DNA of 64,000 nucleotides, taken from Motiliproteus sp. MSK22-1 (GTDB lineage: Bacteria > Pseudomonadota > Gammaproteobacteria > Pseudomonadales > Balneatricaceae). Both the position numbers and the translations under genes were made by a program. The DNA is taken from the NCBI RefSeq assembly GCF_001968815.1, contig NZ_MIEQ01000044.1, positions 496,001-560,000 of the forward strand. Reading direction: 5' to 3'. Within the stretch, counting starts at the first letter, position 1, and every line of letters starts with the position of its first letter. Below, one piece after another: positions 18,755-27,867 of the stretch. The notes under the pieces are model-generated. The model was not told the origin of the DNA. It was given only the letters and a program-made list of their open reading frames with translations, and did no database searches.

Positions 18755-18973
18755 AACATAAAGTTAATAACAGAAAATAGCTGCGGGTCTGAGACGATTA
18801 CGATTAACGCGATTAGCCCCAGCAACCAAAGCGTCGCTATTTTGTCACAGCCACTCAAATGTTATCAACACAACAGCGCCGGACAACTCATCAATCCGCT
18901 AAAAACCTGAGCCAGGATAGCTAATAGAAATCGTAAGAGAATGCATCCGGGCTCGGATCACCCTTATCGACGG

Positions 18974-21433
18974 TCAACGGTATTCGTCATCTTGCAGAAC
19001 TAATGGCAGTCGAATACGAATATGCACTCCTTCACCCGGAGAACTGCGACATTCTATATCTCCACCGGGGCAGCGAGTCACCAGGTTATAGACGATATTC
19101 ATACCTAACCCGCTACCGCCCTTCCCTCTTTTAGTGGTGACGAAGGGCTCATAAATCCGCAATAGAACATCTGGCTCGATACCACAGCCATTATCATGGT
19201 AGTCCAACAGAAGATAGTTACTATCACTTCTGACTTTCAGATCAACACGACCGGATTGAATCCCGTCAAAACCATGAATCAGGGAATTCATCACCAGATT
19301 ACTGATAATCTGGGCAAAAGCGCCGGGATAAAGCGTCACTTCAATGGAGTATGGGCAATCCAAGACCAGCTCGTGGTTCGTGTGTTTAAACTTGGGTTTC
19401 AAACTCTGCAATACTTTTTCAAGATAATCCTTCACATCAAATGAGCGCAGCTCTACGTGAGATTGATCAACAGAGACCTCTTTAAAGTTCTCGATAAGCT
19501 CTACTGCCCGATGCAAATTAGTCATCAAGATCTCAGCAGACTCATTATTATGGTCAAGAAAATATTCCAGATCGGAGCGAGTCATCTTCTGCTTCTGATA
19601 GAGACTGGATAGCCCTTCAACAGTTTCCTGCAAAGAACTTGCAGCCGTCAACGCGTTTCCCAGCGGGGTGTTAACTTCATGGGCGATCCCTCCGACCAAG
19701 TCCCCCAGTGCGGCCATTTTTTCACTTTGAACCAACTGGGCCTGGGCGCTTTTCAATGACGCCAGCGACTCGCTCAATTCCTGAGTGCGATCAAATACCC
19801 GATGCTCCAGATCAGCATTCAGTTGCTGAACCACTTCTTCCGCCTTTTTTCGCTCAGTGATATCTGTGGAAATACCACAGGTGGCATAACACTGACCTTT
19901 CGCATCGAAGAGCGGAAACTTCAGTGATATATAAGTATGGAGTCCATCATCCTGAGGGGCAGCCTCTTCTATTTCTACTGTTTTTTGCTGTCTCAGGGCA
20001 TACATATCATTCGCTCTGAACTTTTCTGCAACTTCGGCTGAAAACAACTCAAAATCGGTGTGACCGAGCACTTGATCAGTAGATACATGAAATAGCTCTA
20101 ACCAGCGCCGATTGACCATCAGGTACCGCCCATTAAGATCCTTCATATAGATCACTGCCGTCGTATTATCCAACAACGCCTGCAGCCGCCCCTCACTTTG
20201 GCGAAGAGCACGCTCCTTACGCTCCAGAGATCGCATTAGCCGGTAAATAAGCAAGGCAAACAGTATCAAAGCTATGATAATTGCGGCCTGCCGCCAGAGA
20301 CCGGTTTTACTCTTTTCATTTAGAAACTGCTCGACCTGCCTGACATCCGCCATCATTTTCTGGTGAATGGAGCTGGCACCAACTTCCACCTGACTCCTGG
20401 GTAAAGAAAGATAGACCCCCCAGGAAAGAAACCCCTCGCCAAATTTTAATGGCTGCAAAACCCTTAGGGTGTCTTCATCCAACTCCCGAAACGGCACCCC
20501 TGCAATGATTTTCTGCACCAATTCATGGTCACTGTGAATACTGACATCGGTCGCATCCTTACTATTTTTATCGCTGACAGATTTGGCAACGACAGAGCCG
20601 GCATCACTTAAAACGGTCAGCTGCCCGTCCTCAGGCAGAATTTCCGACGCCAGGTGGTCGACTAACTGCTGTAACATTTGTACTGGCAGATCTACTCCGG
20701 CTACACCAAGAAAGCGCTGATCGACAAGAATTGGTATTACAACCGAGATCACAAGTACATCCTTCTCGTTCAGTTGCCGAGACCAGGGAGCTAGAACGAT
20801 GGGACTGAGTGTCTTCTTCACTCGCTGATAAAAATCTCCAGGGCCAATAACACCAGGATCAAGCAGCGCTCTCTTAGAAAGAGGGACCCTGTAATTACGC
20901 GTGGGAATCAGTTCAATGCTGCCCAATTCATCTCGATACCAGTAGGGTACAAACCGTCCTGTATCATCGTGGCCCGGTGCATTAGCATAAGCCAGATCCA
21001 ACATATCGAACGCATCCGGTTCCCAGATACTGTATGCCGCCAAAAAGTCCGAATTACTTTTCAGTAGTATCTTCAAAATACTGTTAACAGAATCCCGCCC
21101 AACGTCTACAGCAACATCCGCCTGGCGCATACCGGAAAGTACTTTAGCTAGCGTCGATGCGACGCTGATGGCTCGCTCCACCTTTCCCTGAGCCTGCAAT
21201 GCAGTGGTTTTCGCTACTTCAGTCAACTGTTCCTGCGCTACCAAAAGAGATTGCTCACGCATCATATGAGACACTTCATCTGCTACTTGAGTAGCAGAGT
21301 CCACCGCTAAATGGCGAGTCTGTTCAATTGTCTGGAAGGAAAATACAACCAGCAGCAGGGTAAATAAGGGTAAAGCAACCAATAGCAGCGGATACCAACG
21401 GAACGAAGGCGATATACGGACATGTCTGGTCAT
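18974..21433 (-). CDS. Membrane sensor histidine kinase with Cache and PAS domains
   Basis: The 819-residue protein has a first membrane helix (about 14-34) and a large periplasmic region (about 40-375) that looks like a double Cache domain (ISVVIPILVDQRFLGVAGVD). A second helix (383-400), a PAS domain (about 412-530; YMKDLNGRYLMVNRRW) and a short coiled coil follow. The kinase core has the H-box GGIAHEVNTPLG with phospho-acceptor H585, an N-box (NLVMNSLIHGFDG) and G-boxes (HDNGCGIEP, GSGLGMNIVYNLV). It has no receiver domain. It lies 65 bases downstream of a TRAP-type binding protein gene, probably cotranscribed, and opposite a receiver-Hpt protein that could be its phosphorelay partner. The ligand is unknown. 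Confidence 0.9.
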   Translation of the reverse strand: MTRHVRISPSFRWYPLLLVALPLFTLLLVVFSFQTIEQTRHLAVDSATQVADEVSHMMREQSLLVAQEQLTEVAKTTALQAQGKVERAISVASTLAKVLSGMRQADVAVDVGRDSVNSILKILLKSNSDFLAAYSIWEPDAFDMLDLAYANAPGHDDTGRFVPYWYRDELGSIELIPTRNYRVPLSKRALLDPGVIGPGDFYQRVKKTLSPIVLAPWSRQLNEKDVLVISVVIPILVDQRFLGVAGVDLPVQMLQQLVDHLASEILPEDGQLTVLSDAGSVVAKSVSDKNSKDATDVSIHSDHELVQKIIAGVPFRELDEDTLRVLQPLKFGEGFLSWGVYLSLPRSQVEVGASSIHQKMMADVRQVEQFLNEKSKTGLWRQAAIIIALILFALLIYRLMRSLERKERALRQSEGRLQALLDNTTAVIYMKDLNGRYLMVNRRWLELFHVSTDQVLGHTDFELFSAEVAEKFRANDMYALRQQKTVEIEEAAPQDDGLHTYISLKFPLFDAKGQCYATCGISTDITERKKAEEVVQQLNADLEHRVFDRTQELSESLASLKSAQAQLVQSEKMAALGDLVGGIAHEVNTPLGNALTAASSLQETVEGLSSLYQKQKMTRSDLEYFLDHNNESAEILMTNLHRAVELIENFKEVSVDQSHVELRSFDVKDYLEKVLQSLKPKFKHTNHELVLDCPYSIEVTLYPGAFAQIISNLVMNSLIHGFDGIQSGRVDLKVRSDSNYLLLDYHDNGCGIEPDVLLRIYEPFVTTKRGKGGSGLGMNIVYNLVTRCPGGDIECRSSPGEGVHIRIRLPLVLQDDEYR

Positions 21434-21498
21434 AATCGGGCCCGGTCATCGTCAGAACAACTCATAGTCAACCGTTAAGAGTGCTGCTTAGGCACTGC

Positions 21499-22749
21499 TC
21501 AGGAGTCATCAGCCTTTTTCCACCAACGACGCGGCTCCACGTCAAGCTCATTGACATTGGCTGGCAACTCCCTGGCAATTTTGTAAAGTTCGCTGTAGAT
21601 GTCAATCCCTCCAGCCATCCTGTTCAGCCTGTCGCGCCAGGCCTGCCAGGGCTCCGGATTAGATAGCGGAGATGCCAGCTCCCGGGCATAGGCCATTTCC
21701 GCGTCACCCCAGATCACATTACGGATCCCATGCTGGTGATAATAGGAACCAGGTAAAGGAGGGTTGCTGATCCCGGTCACACTAAGCAATTTGGCTTCAC
21801 TGGTTTTGTGGATATTTATCTGGGTCAGATAAGCAGATTCCATCACCGCTTCCTGCAAGCTTGCAGACAGGCTCAAGTAACTGTCATAGTTCATTGAGGT
21901 CATGGCGTTACCTGCCATAAAGCGGCTCTGGACATCCTGACTGATCACAGGCCCCCAACTGCCGTAGGGCACCGCGCTGGACCAGGTTTCAGCGCCGTCG
22001 ATAGCCCCCGTTCTCAAGGCATGGAGTGTATCACTCCAGGGAACAGGTACAGGCTGCATACCCAGCAGTTTCATGGCAATCCGGCCTAATTGGGTTCCAG
22101 TTACCCGAACCCGTGCCTCTTTGAGCCCATCGACAGAAGTAATATCGGGCTTATCTTTGTGTTTAAGCCCCATCATAAAACCACGCAATTCAGCATGAGA
22201 AAATAACATCTGCAGATGATGATACTTCCGCAGAGGTGCTCGCAACAGTTCCTCGCTGCGAGGGTGATAAAAGAAATAATATAACGATGCTCTGGAGGGC
22301 CAAAGAAAAGCAAAGTCGAAAATATTAAAATAAGGAGCTTCAGCAGAAGCATTCTGAGTTGAAGCTGAAAAAAAATCTACTTCACCGTGAACCGCCATTC
22401 GAGTACAGGCACGCTCCTGACAAAGTTGATTTCCGCCAAAATACTCAACCCGGATTTCTCCATCAGTTCTCTCTTCCAGATCAGCCACAAAAGGAAGCGA
22501 GCCATTCGGAATAATCGCCAAACCCGGTCGGGAGAAATGAGCAGCTCCAAAGCGCAATGAATGACGCGCAGTTTTACTAAAACGCTTCTTGTAAACAGAG
22601 CCTGCCGTGGCTGTCAGTGCTTCATTCGTCGCCGGGTATCCCCGTTTTGGTAACACGGCCGCAGCCATGGCAACCGTCATTAAACCATAGCGTCCCACTA
22701 ACGCTGTAAATTCCCTTCGTGAGAAATCACCCGGGATAGTAGAGTTCAT
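21499..22749 (-). CDS. TRAP transporter DctP-type periplasmic binding protein
   Basis: The start is set at the ATG at 22749 because GGAGGT lies five bases upstream of it; a longer frame from 22767 would include that site. The 416-residue protein has a Tat-like signal (FSRREF then a hydrophobic stretch) and a DctP fold. Visible DctP elements are IRVEYFGGNQLCQ, ARVTGTQLGRIAMKLLGMQP and LRTGAIDGAETW. TRAP binding proteins capture carboxylated compounds for DctQ/DctM permeases, yet no permease gene is adjacent. Instead a histidine kinase gene follows in the same direction, so the protein may act as a sensor component presenting its ligand to the kinase. That role is inference. Confidence 0.87.
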   Translation of the reverse strand: MNSTIPGDFSRREFTALVGRYGLMTVAMAAAVLPKRGYPATNEALTATAGSVYKKRFSKTARHSLRFGAAHFSRPGLAIIPNGSLPFVADLEERTDGEIRVEYFGGNQLCQERACTRMAVHGEVDFFSASTQNASAEAPYFNIFDFAFLWPSRASLYYFFYHPRSEELLRAPLRKYHHLQMLFSHAELRGFMMGLKHKDKPDITSVDGLKEARVRVTGTQLGRIAMKLLGMQPVPVPWSDTLHALRTGAIDGAETWSSAVPYGSWGPVISQDVQSRFMAGNAMTSMNYDSYLSLSASLQEAVMESAYLTQINIHKTSEAKLLSVTGISNPPLPGSYYHQHGIRNVIWGDAEMAYARELASPLSNPEPWQAWRDRLNRMAGGIDIYSELYKIARELPANVNELDVEPRRWWKKADDS

Positions 22750-23053
22750 ACGCACCTCCAAAACCACGCCCTACCCTGCACAATTAAGCTTTCGAACCAC
22801 ACTATGGAATTGAAGAGAGTAGGGAATCGGCACTAACTCCATTGTGCACTCAGCGAGTTCTTCGGGACTTTCAGAACAATCCGTTCTCTGTGCTAACGGT
22901 TTTTCGGACCGCTAACCAGATGCCTGCCGGCCTCCTTTCACTCTGAACCCCAGCCCTCCCCGGAACCCAAGAGACGGATTCACAAACTCATCAGTTAAGG
23001 TTAGTTCAAGATATCTTTCTCAACCAACTGTGATTGATCCTGTTGTTGCTTAA
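22750..23053. other. Divergent intergenic region of the DctP/kinase and receiver-Hpt genes
   Basis: About 300 bases upstream of two divergent units. It should hold promoters for both. I saw no strong -35/-10 pair, perfect palindrome or repeat that I would call an operator. Confidence 0.4.
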
Positions 23054-25300
23054 ATGATCCTTTTAAGAATCCACACGCCAGAAATTGACAGAATTGCGAA
23101 CCCGACTAGGCTGAAGGAAGATTTACATAGGATTATTCTGAGAAATACTCTGGACTCCAAGGTGGAATGGATGGATGTGGTAGAAGGCCGATCGTCTGAG
23201 CAACAGGAAAATTCAGCTAGCCCTGGTTTCGATAAAAATCAGGATAATTCTACAAAGATGGATGTTACAGCCCCTCTGCCAACCCAGTTCCCTGTTTACA
23301 AACAACTACCCTTTAAACTTATATCCCCCTTACTGGTGTTGTTGATCCTCAGCCTGTTTTCTGCTGCATGGTTATCTTTTATCGAGCATCAGCATAACCA
23401 AGGAAAGCTCATATCCAGTAAAGCCAGTGGCATCATCGAAACGATCTCGGCACTCATTAACACGCCAAAATTCGATAGCAATCTGAACAAACTGGTTACC
23501 GAATTGTCTCTGTCTGAAGAAATTGATTTTATCCTGATCGTTAGCGGAAACCCCGCTAAGGTTCAATACTCCAGCCAACAGTATTTAGCAGGCGTGCCAA
23601 TTACAGAGATCAGCAACAGGCTTATCCCTGAAACACTGAGGTCCTTGCTAAGCCAGCAAACAATCAGCCCTTTAAGACAACTGGACGGTGGTCAACTGTT
23701 TATTGCAACTCTTACAGAAAAGGCCGATAAAAGTGATTCTGCTGTAGTTTTAAGTTTTAATCCAAAGAGTACATCTGGCGAAATAACCGACATCGCAACC
23801 CTTTCCACTTTAATGGTACTGATGTTATTTCTGACTGCGGTGGTCATTCTTTATATCCAGGCTACTCGTTTATTGAAAACGCCTATCCAGGCATTACAGG
23901 ATCGCCTGACCAACAAAAAACCAGTAGATACCAGTCCCATTCAAGATAATGAGTTAGGTATTCTTATCCAGCAGTACGAAAAATCAGTTAGCAATAGTCT
24001 GCTATCCGAGCACCATCACGAACAAGTGCTCAGTAAGCTTAAGGAAGAGCTTGTTCTGGCTGAAAAGCATGGAGAACAGGCCGTTCATATGAACTCAATT
24101 CTCAAGCAGAGAAACAAGGAACTCCTTCAGAAGCAACAAATACTGGAAACAAAAGATGAAGCCAGGGAGCAATTTATCAGCGGAAAAACGCGCGATGTCT
24201 GCTCTCATCTCAGTAATATTCTGAAATCCACCTACCGCCTAAAAGAGCAATCATTTCCCCCCGAACAACAGGAGCTGATAGCGCAAATATGTAACGAAGG
24301 AAATTCCATATATTCTAAAATTCATGACATCAGTAATTTTTCTAAAACAGACGCTGGAATAATAGCCAGTGAAAACAATAGCAAGCCAGCTGCGGATAAC
24401 GAAAATACGGGGCACGACACCGATACCGGCAAACCGATAAAAGTCCTGCTGGTTGAGGACTACCCGGTCAACCAAACGGTTGCACAATGCATGCTGCAAA
24501 AACTGAACTGTAATGTTGAATTAGCCGAAAATGGCCAGCAAGCGCTTGATTGTGTTCAGGCACAGGAGTATGACCTGGTATTAATGGATTGCCAGATGCC
24601 TGTAATGGACGGATACGAAGCATCTCAGCAAATAAGAGCATTAGGAAATAAAATAAAGCAACCTCCTATTGTCGCAGCGACCGCCCACGCACTGGTCGGT
24701 GATCGCCAGCGATGCCTTGATACGGGTATGGATGACTTTATTTCTAAACCCATTCAACTGGAAGAGCTTTCCCGAATAGTTAAGCAATGGGGATCGGCCA
24801 GAACCAAACCTTCCATCCGTACCTCCCAGTCTTCTACAGCAGATAGCAAAGAACATAGCCCGCATAAACTTCATGCAGTTGAGGCTTCTCATGCAATTGA
24901 GGCTTCGCGAAAAGAACAGGAACCTGAAGAAACAACCAGTAAAAACACTCAAGACAACACCGAAACAGAACAAATCTTTGATAAAACAGCGCTTAGTGGC
25001 CGCTTGAATAACGATAAACCGTTAATGGAAGCGGTGTTACAGGTCTATATCAGAGATAGTGGTAAATTATTGGAGCAGCTATCTTTGGCAAGCTCGGAGA
25101 AAAACGAAAATACAGTTTCAGAACTTTCCCACCGGCTCAAAGGATCTTCAGCCAATGTCGGCGCTAACGCTTTGTGCAGTCTAAGCGCCGATCTCTATCA
25201 GGCATCAAAGATCCCTGATTGGCCACGAGTAGTCGACTTACTGGCCGAATCCCAAGATACATTTGAAGAATTTAAACGAGTCAGCAAAGAAAATGCCTGA
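23054..25300 (+). CDS. Membrane-bound receiver-Hpt phosphorelay protein with degenerate kinase core
   Basis: The 748-residue frame has two membrane helices (about 88-110 and 248-269) around a periplasmic domain. A coiled coil follows, then a HisKA-like segment (about 370-435) in which the H-box position reads R380 (QFISGKTRDVCSHLSNIL), so the phospho-acceptor histidine is lost. No HATPase domain is present: the sequence passes straight to a receiver (463-578) with E468/D469, phospho-acceptor D512 (LVLMDCQMP) and K565. A C-terminal Hpt domain (about 645-745) has H693 (SHRLKGSSANVGA). It resembles a BarA/GacS-like hybrid that lost its catalytic half. The likely role is to relay phosphate from another kinase. 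The start may instead be ATG 23171, which has AAGGTGGA upstream. Confidence 0.85.
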   Translation: MILLRIHTPEIDRIANPTRLKEDLHRIILRNTLDSKVEWMDVVEGRSSEQQENSASPGFDKNQDNSTKMDVTAPLPTQFPVYKQLPFKLISPLLVLLILSLFSAAWLSFIEHQHNQGKLISSKASGIIETISALINTPKFDSNLNKLVTELSLSEEIDFILIVSGNPAKVQYSSQQYLAGVPITEISNRLIPETLRSLLSQQTISPLRQLDGGQLFIATLTEKADKSDSAVVLSFNPKSTSGEITDIATLSTLMVLMLFLTAVVILYIQATRLLKTPIQALQDRLTNKKPVDTSPIQDNELGILIQQYEKSVSNSLLSEHHHEQVLSKLKEELVLAEKHGEQAVHMNSILKQRNKELLQKQQILETKDEAREQFISGKTRDVCSHLSNILKSTYRLKEQSFPPEQQELIAQICNEGNSIYSKIHDISNFSKTDAGIIASENNSKPAADNENTGHDTDTGKPIKVLLVEDYPVNQTVAQCMLQKLNCNVELAENGQQALDCVQAQEYDLVLMDCQMPVMDGYEASQQIRALGNKIKQPPIVAATAHALVGDRQRCLDTGMDDFISKPIQLEELSRIVKQWGSARTKPSIRTSQSSTADSKEHSPHKLHAVEASHAIEASRKEQEPEETTSKNTQDNTETEQIFDKTALSGRLNNDKPLMEAVLQVYIRDSGKLLEQLSLASSEKNENTVSELSHRLKGSSANVGANALCSLSADLYQASKIPDWPRVVDLLAESQDTFEEFKRVSKENA

Positions 25301-25362
25301 ACATCTGAGATAAGACATTTTTCTCTGCTGTCGTTCACCAGCTCTTTAGCAAATGCTACTCA

Positions 25363-25791
25363 TTACTCGGCTGGAGGCGCATACATTGCAAAGACTTCAG
25401 CACCGGTCATGTTCTTTGTATCGTTGGAAAAACAGTAATTGGATGGTTTTTGATCAATAAATACTTGATGATCTAATTGGAACTGTTCGTCATCAGCAAA
25501 CAGACCGGCAGGCAATATGTATTCCTGAGATTCCAGCAACCGGTAAAACAAATGAGTTCCGCATTGTTTACAAAAACCCCGTTGTGCCCACTCTGATGAG
25601 TTGAAAACGGAGATATTATCTTCACCTCCAAAGGTCACATCAGTCCCACACTCAACAGCCAAAAAGGGGCCACCACCCCATTTTCTGCAAGTATCACAGT
25701 GGCATGCCCCCATATTTTTGCTGATATCCCCTACTGTGAAACTAACCGCACCGCACAGGCAATTTCCATGCCCTTTAACTGTCTCCGACAT
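25363..25791 (-). CDS. GFA (CENP-V/GFA domain) family zinc protein
   Basis: The ATG at 25791 is preferred because AAGGAG lies six bases upstream; a longer frame from 25809 would contain that site. The 142-residue protein has the zinc-binding cysteines of the glutathione-dependent formaldehyde-activating family: CLCGAV near the start, CHCDTCRKWGG in the first third and CKQCGTHLFYR in the middle. Family members are often annotated as glutathione-S-(hydroxymethyl)glutathione synthases, but for most the reaction is unproven. There is no formaldehyde dehydrogenase gene nearby, so I make no pathway claim. Confidence 0.9.
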   Translation of the reverse strand: MSETVKGHGNCLCGAVSFTVGDISKNMGACHCDTCRKWGGGPFLAVECGTDVTFGGEDNISVFNSSEWAQRGFCKQCGTHLFYRLLESQEYILPAGLFADDEQFQLDHQVFIDQKPSNYCFSNDTKNMTGAEVFAMYAPPAE

Positions 25792-26116
25792 CATTCTCTC
25801 CTTAGTCATACGTAATACTTGTACGCATCATACACTGAAATATTCTGTATCACTGTTACCAGGGAGCCTGCAAATGATATCCATTCTGTTTTCGACAACG
25901 CAGGATTCGAAAGCGCTTTTTTCGCAGACTACCTCAGTACCTCAAAACGTTCCCAAAGATCATACATTCCCAAAATGCTGTTAGCTAGACTGAGATCAAT
26001 TGGAATCTCTGGTCATTACAATTCATCTGTTTTGGTACTGGCAAGGCGCGCGAACTTGCGCCAGAATAGGAACTGTCGGGCCGCCCGTCTAAGTCGTGTA
26101 TCCAAAGGACATCTAC
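25792..26116. other. Intergenic region upstream of GFA and the 123-residue protein
   Basis: About 325 bases between divergent genes. Open frames in it are short, lack ribosome sites and look non-coding. A short inverted repeat GGCGC / GCGCC occurs near 26046-26063. Nothing else is seen. Confidence 0.5.
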
Positions 26117-26488
26117 ATGTTTATTAAGATCAAGAAAAACTGCGGTATTTTAATGGAACACAATGGCATGGAAACCGGTATGGTTATTCCGGTCACCAGC
26201 CATTTTTTGCTCAACCTGAATGAAGTCGCAGAAATCTCTTTCTATACTATTAAAGAAGATAAAGTCCGTGAAAATATCGAGCACGGGCCTATTACCATCC
26301 CTAAAAGCACTCGCGTAATTCATCTAACTATGAGCTACAGATATTCCAGCTATCAGGAGGATTTACCCGGTCTCAGCAATCGTATGGTTAACCAACGCGC
26401 TCATTACAAGCTCTTCTTCCTACCGGAATGCCCTGGCGAATATGAAGTCCTGCGAACTCATATAGAACGGCAGGTCTGCAATATCTAA
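26117..26488 (+). CDS. Unknown 123-residue protein
   Basis: I do not recognise a family. The ATG at 26117 has AAAGGA seven bases upstream (26104-26109), a better start than the GTG at 26096. The protein has no signal peptide or membrane helix. It begins MFIKIKKNCGILMEHNGMET and contains alternating hydrophobic/polar stretches (HFLLNLNEVAEISFYTI) that suggest beta structure, then a polar middle and a short C-terminus with one cysteine. Codon use looks normal for the window. It stands alone between the GFA gene and the second alanine dehydrogenase gene. It is probably a real cytoplasmic protein; function unknown. Confidence 0.65.
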   Translation: MFIKIKKNCGILMEHNGMETGMVIPVTSHFLLNLNEVAEISFYTIKEDKVRENIEHGPITIPKSTRVIHLTMSYRYSSYQEDLPGLSNRMVNQRAHYKLFFLPECPGEYEVLRTHIERQVCNI

Positions 26489-26588
26489 TCAAGTCAGGCT
26501 CAGTGATTACAAGACGGCTGGTAGCATTCGGATTTTCCGTGCTGCCGGCCTGAATGCAGAGCAGACCTGAAACTCATTCAGTGCGTTT

Positions 26589-27710
26589 CTAATCTTTCTG
26601 AATAGCTGATAGCGGTGAAAGATACTGATACCCCAGTGAATCCGCTACTCCTGGATGAGTAATAGAGCCATGGTATACATTTAAACCCTGTCTTAGAGGT
26701 TCGTTCGCCAGCAACGCAGCTTCTACCCCTTTATCAGCGAGTTCCAATACAAACGGCAACGTGGCATTGGTTAATGCTAATGTCGAGGTTCGTGCGACAG
26801 CACCCGGCATATTGGCAACGCAGTAATGAATCACGCCTTCCTCTATATAGGTGGGATCCGCATGTGTCGTTGCCCGAGTTGTTTCAAAACAACCCCCTTG
26901 ATCTACCGCAACGTCAACAACAACCGAGCCGGGTTTCATTTTCGTCAGTAACTGGCGATTTACCAGCTTTGGCGCAGCAGCTCCGGGTACCAGTACTGCA
27001 CCAATGACCAGATCTGCGCTGATAACACTTTCTTCAATGGTATCCACCGTTGCGTACAGCGTTTTTAATCGAGGACCAAAGATTCCGTCCAGCTCCTTCA
27101 GTCGATCCAGGCTACGATCCAGAATAGTGACATCAGCCCCTAAACCTAACGCCATACGAGCAGCATTAATACCGACGACACCACCACCAATAACGGTTAC
27201 CCGTCCAGGATATACCCCGGGCACGCCACCGAGAAGCGTACCGCAACCCCCTTGAGAAATTTCCAGGCAATGAGCTCCCGCCTGTACAGACATACGCCCG
27301 GCCACCTCACTCATGGGTGCAAGGAGGGGCAACCGCCCCAGAGCATCAGTAACCGTTTCATAGGCAATCGCTGTACAGTTGCTTGATAACAGACCCTTTG
27401 CTTGCTTGGGGTCCGGAGCGAGATGCAAATAGGTAAACAGGCAGTGGTTGCTTGTTAATAATTGATATTCTTCAACCTGAGGCTCTTTAACCTTGACGAT
27501 CATTTCAGCCCAATCAAACAACTCCTCCACCACCGTTTCAACCTCTGCTCCGGCATTTAGATAGAGATCGTTGGAGAAGCCGATGATTGCACCGCAATCC
27601 ACTCCGACCTTCACCTGATGCCCGTGGCTAACCAACTCTCGAACACCAGCAGGGGTCATACCAACTCGGTATTCATGGTTTTTTATTTCCTTGGGGATTG
27701 AGATGCGCAT
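26589..27710 (-). CDS. ald: Alanine dehydrogenase, second copy
   Basis: The 373-residue protein is a full-length paralogue of the enzyme at 16739-17857. The key segments are kept: [45 protein letters not shown] and [16 protein letters not shown]. Differences are spread through the protein, especially residues 35-60 and the C-terminus (PLSAIQKD), so this is an old duplication or separate acquisition, not a recent copy. Both active sites look intact. It is transcribed toward the unknown gene at 26117. The two enzymes may serve opposite directions (alanine use and synthesis) or different growth conditions; that is inference. Confidence 0.94.
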   Translation of the reverse strand: MRISIPKEIKNHEYRVGMTPAGVRELVSHGHQVKVGVDCGAIIGFSNDLYLNAGAEVETVVEELFDWAEMIVKVKEPQVEEYQLLTSNHCLFTYLHLAPDPKQAKGLLSSNCTAIAYETVTDALGRLPLLAPMSEVAGRMSVQAGAHCLEISQGGCGTLLGGVPGVYPGRVTVIGGGVVGINAARMALGLGADVTILDRSLDRLKELDGIFGPRLKTLYATVDTIEESVISADLVIGAVLVPGAAAPKLVNRQLLTKMKPGSVVVDVAVDQGGCFETTRATTHADPTYIEEGVIHYCVANMPGAVARTSTLALTNATLPFVLELADKGVEAALLANEPLRQGLNVYHGSITHPGVADSLGYQYLSPLSAIQKD

Positions 27711-27867
27711 TTTGTCTCCACCTATCCTTTTCCAATATGAATAAGTGTAGGAAAAGACAACGAGCTTGCCAGTAGATGCAGAAAAACAGCTTAATGGAAT
27801 AGCAATCTGGGCCAGAAAATGCGCGACGTAGCGGAACTCTCCAGAAACAGCTCAGCCAGAAGGTCAA

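Noticed and set aside
25601-26127. Two plus-strand frames upstream of the 123-residue protein
   Set aside because: One is antisense to the GFA gene; the other lacks a ribosome site and looks random.
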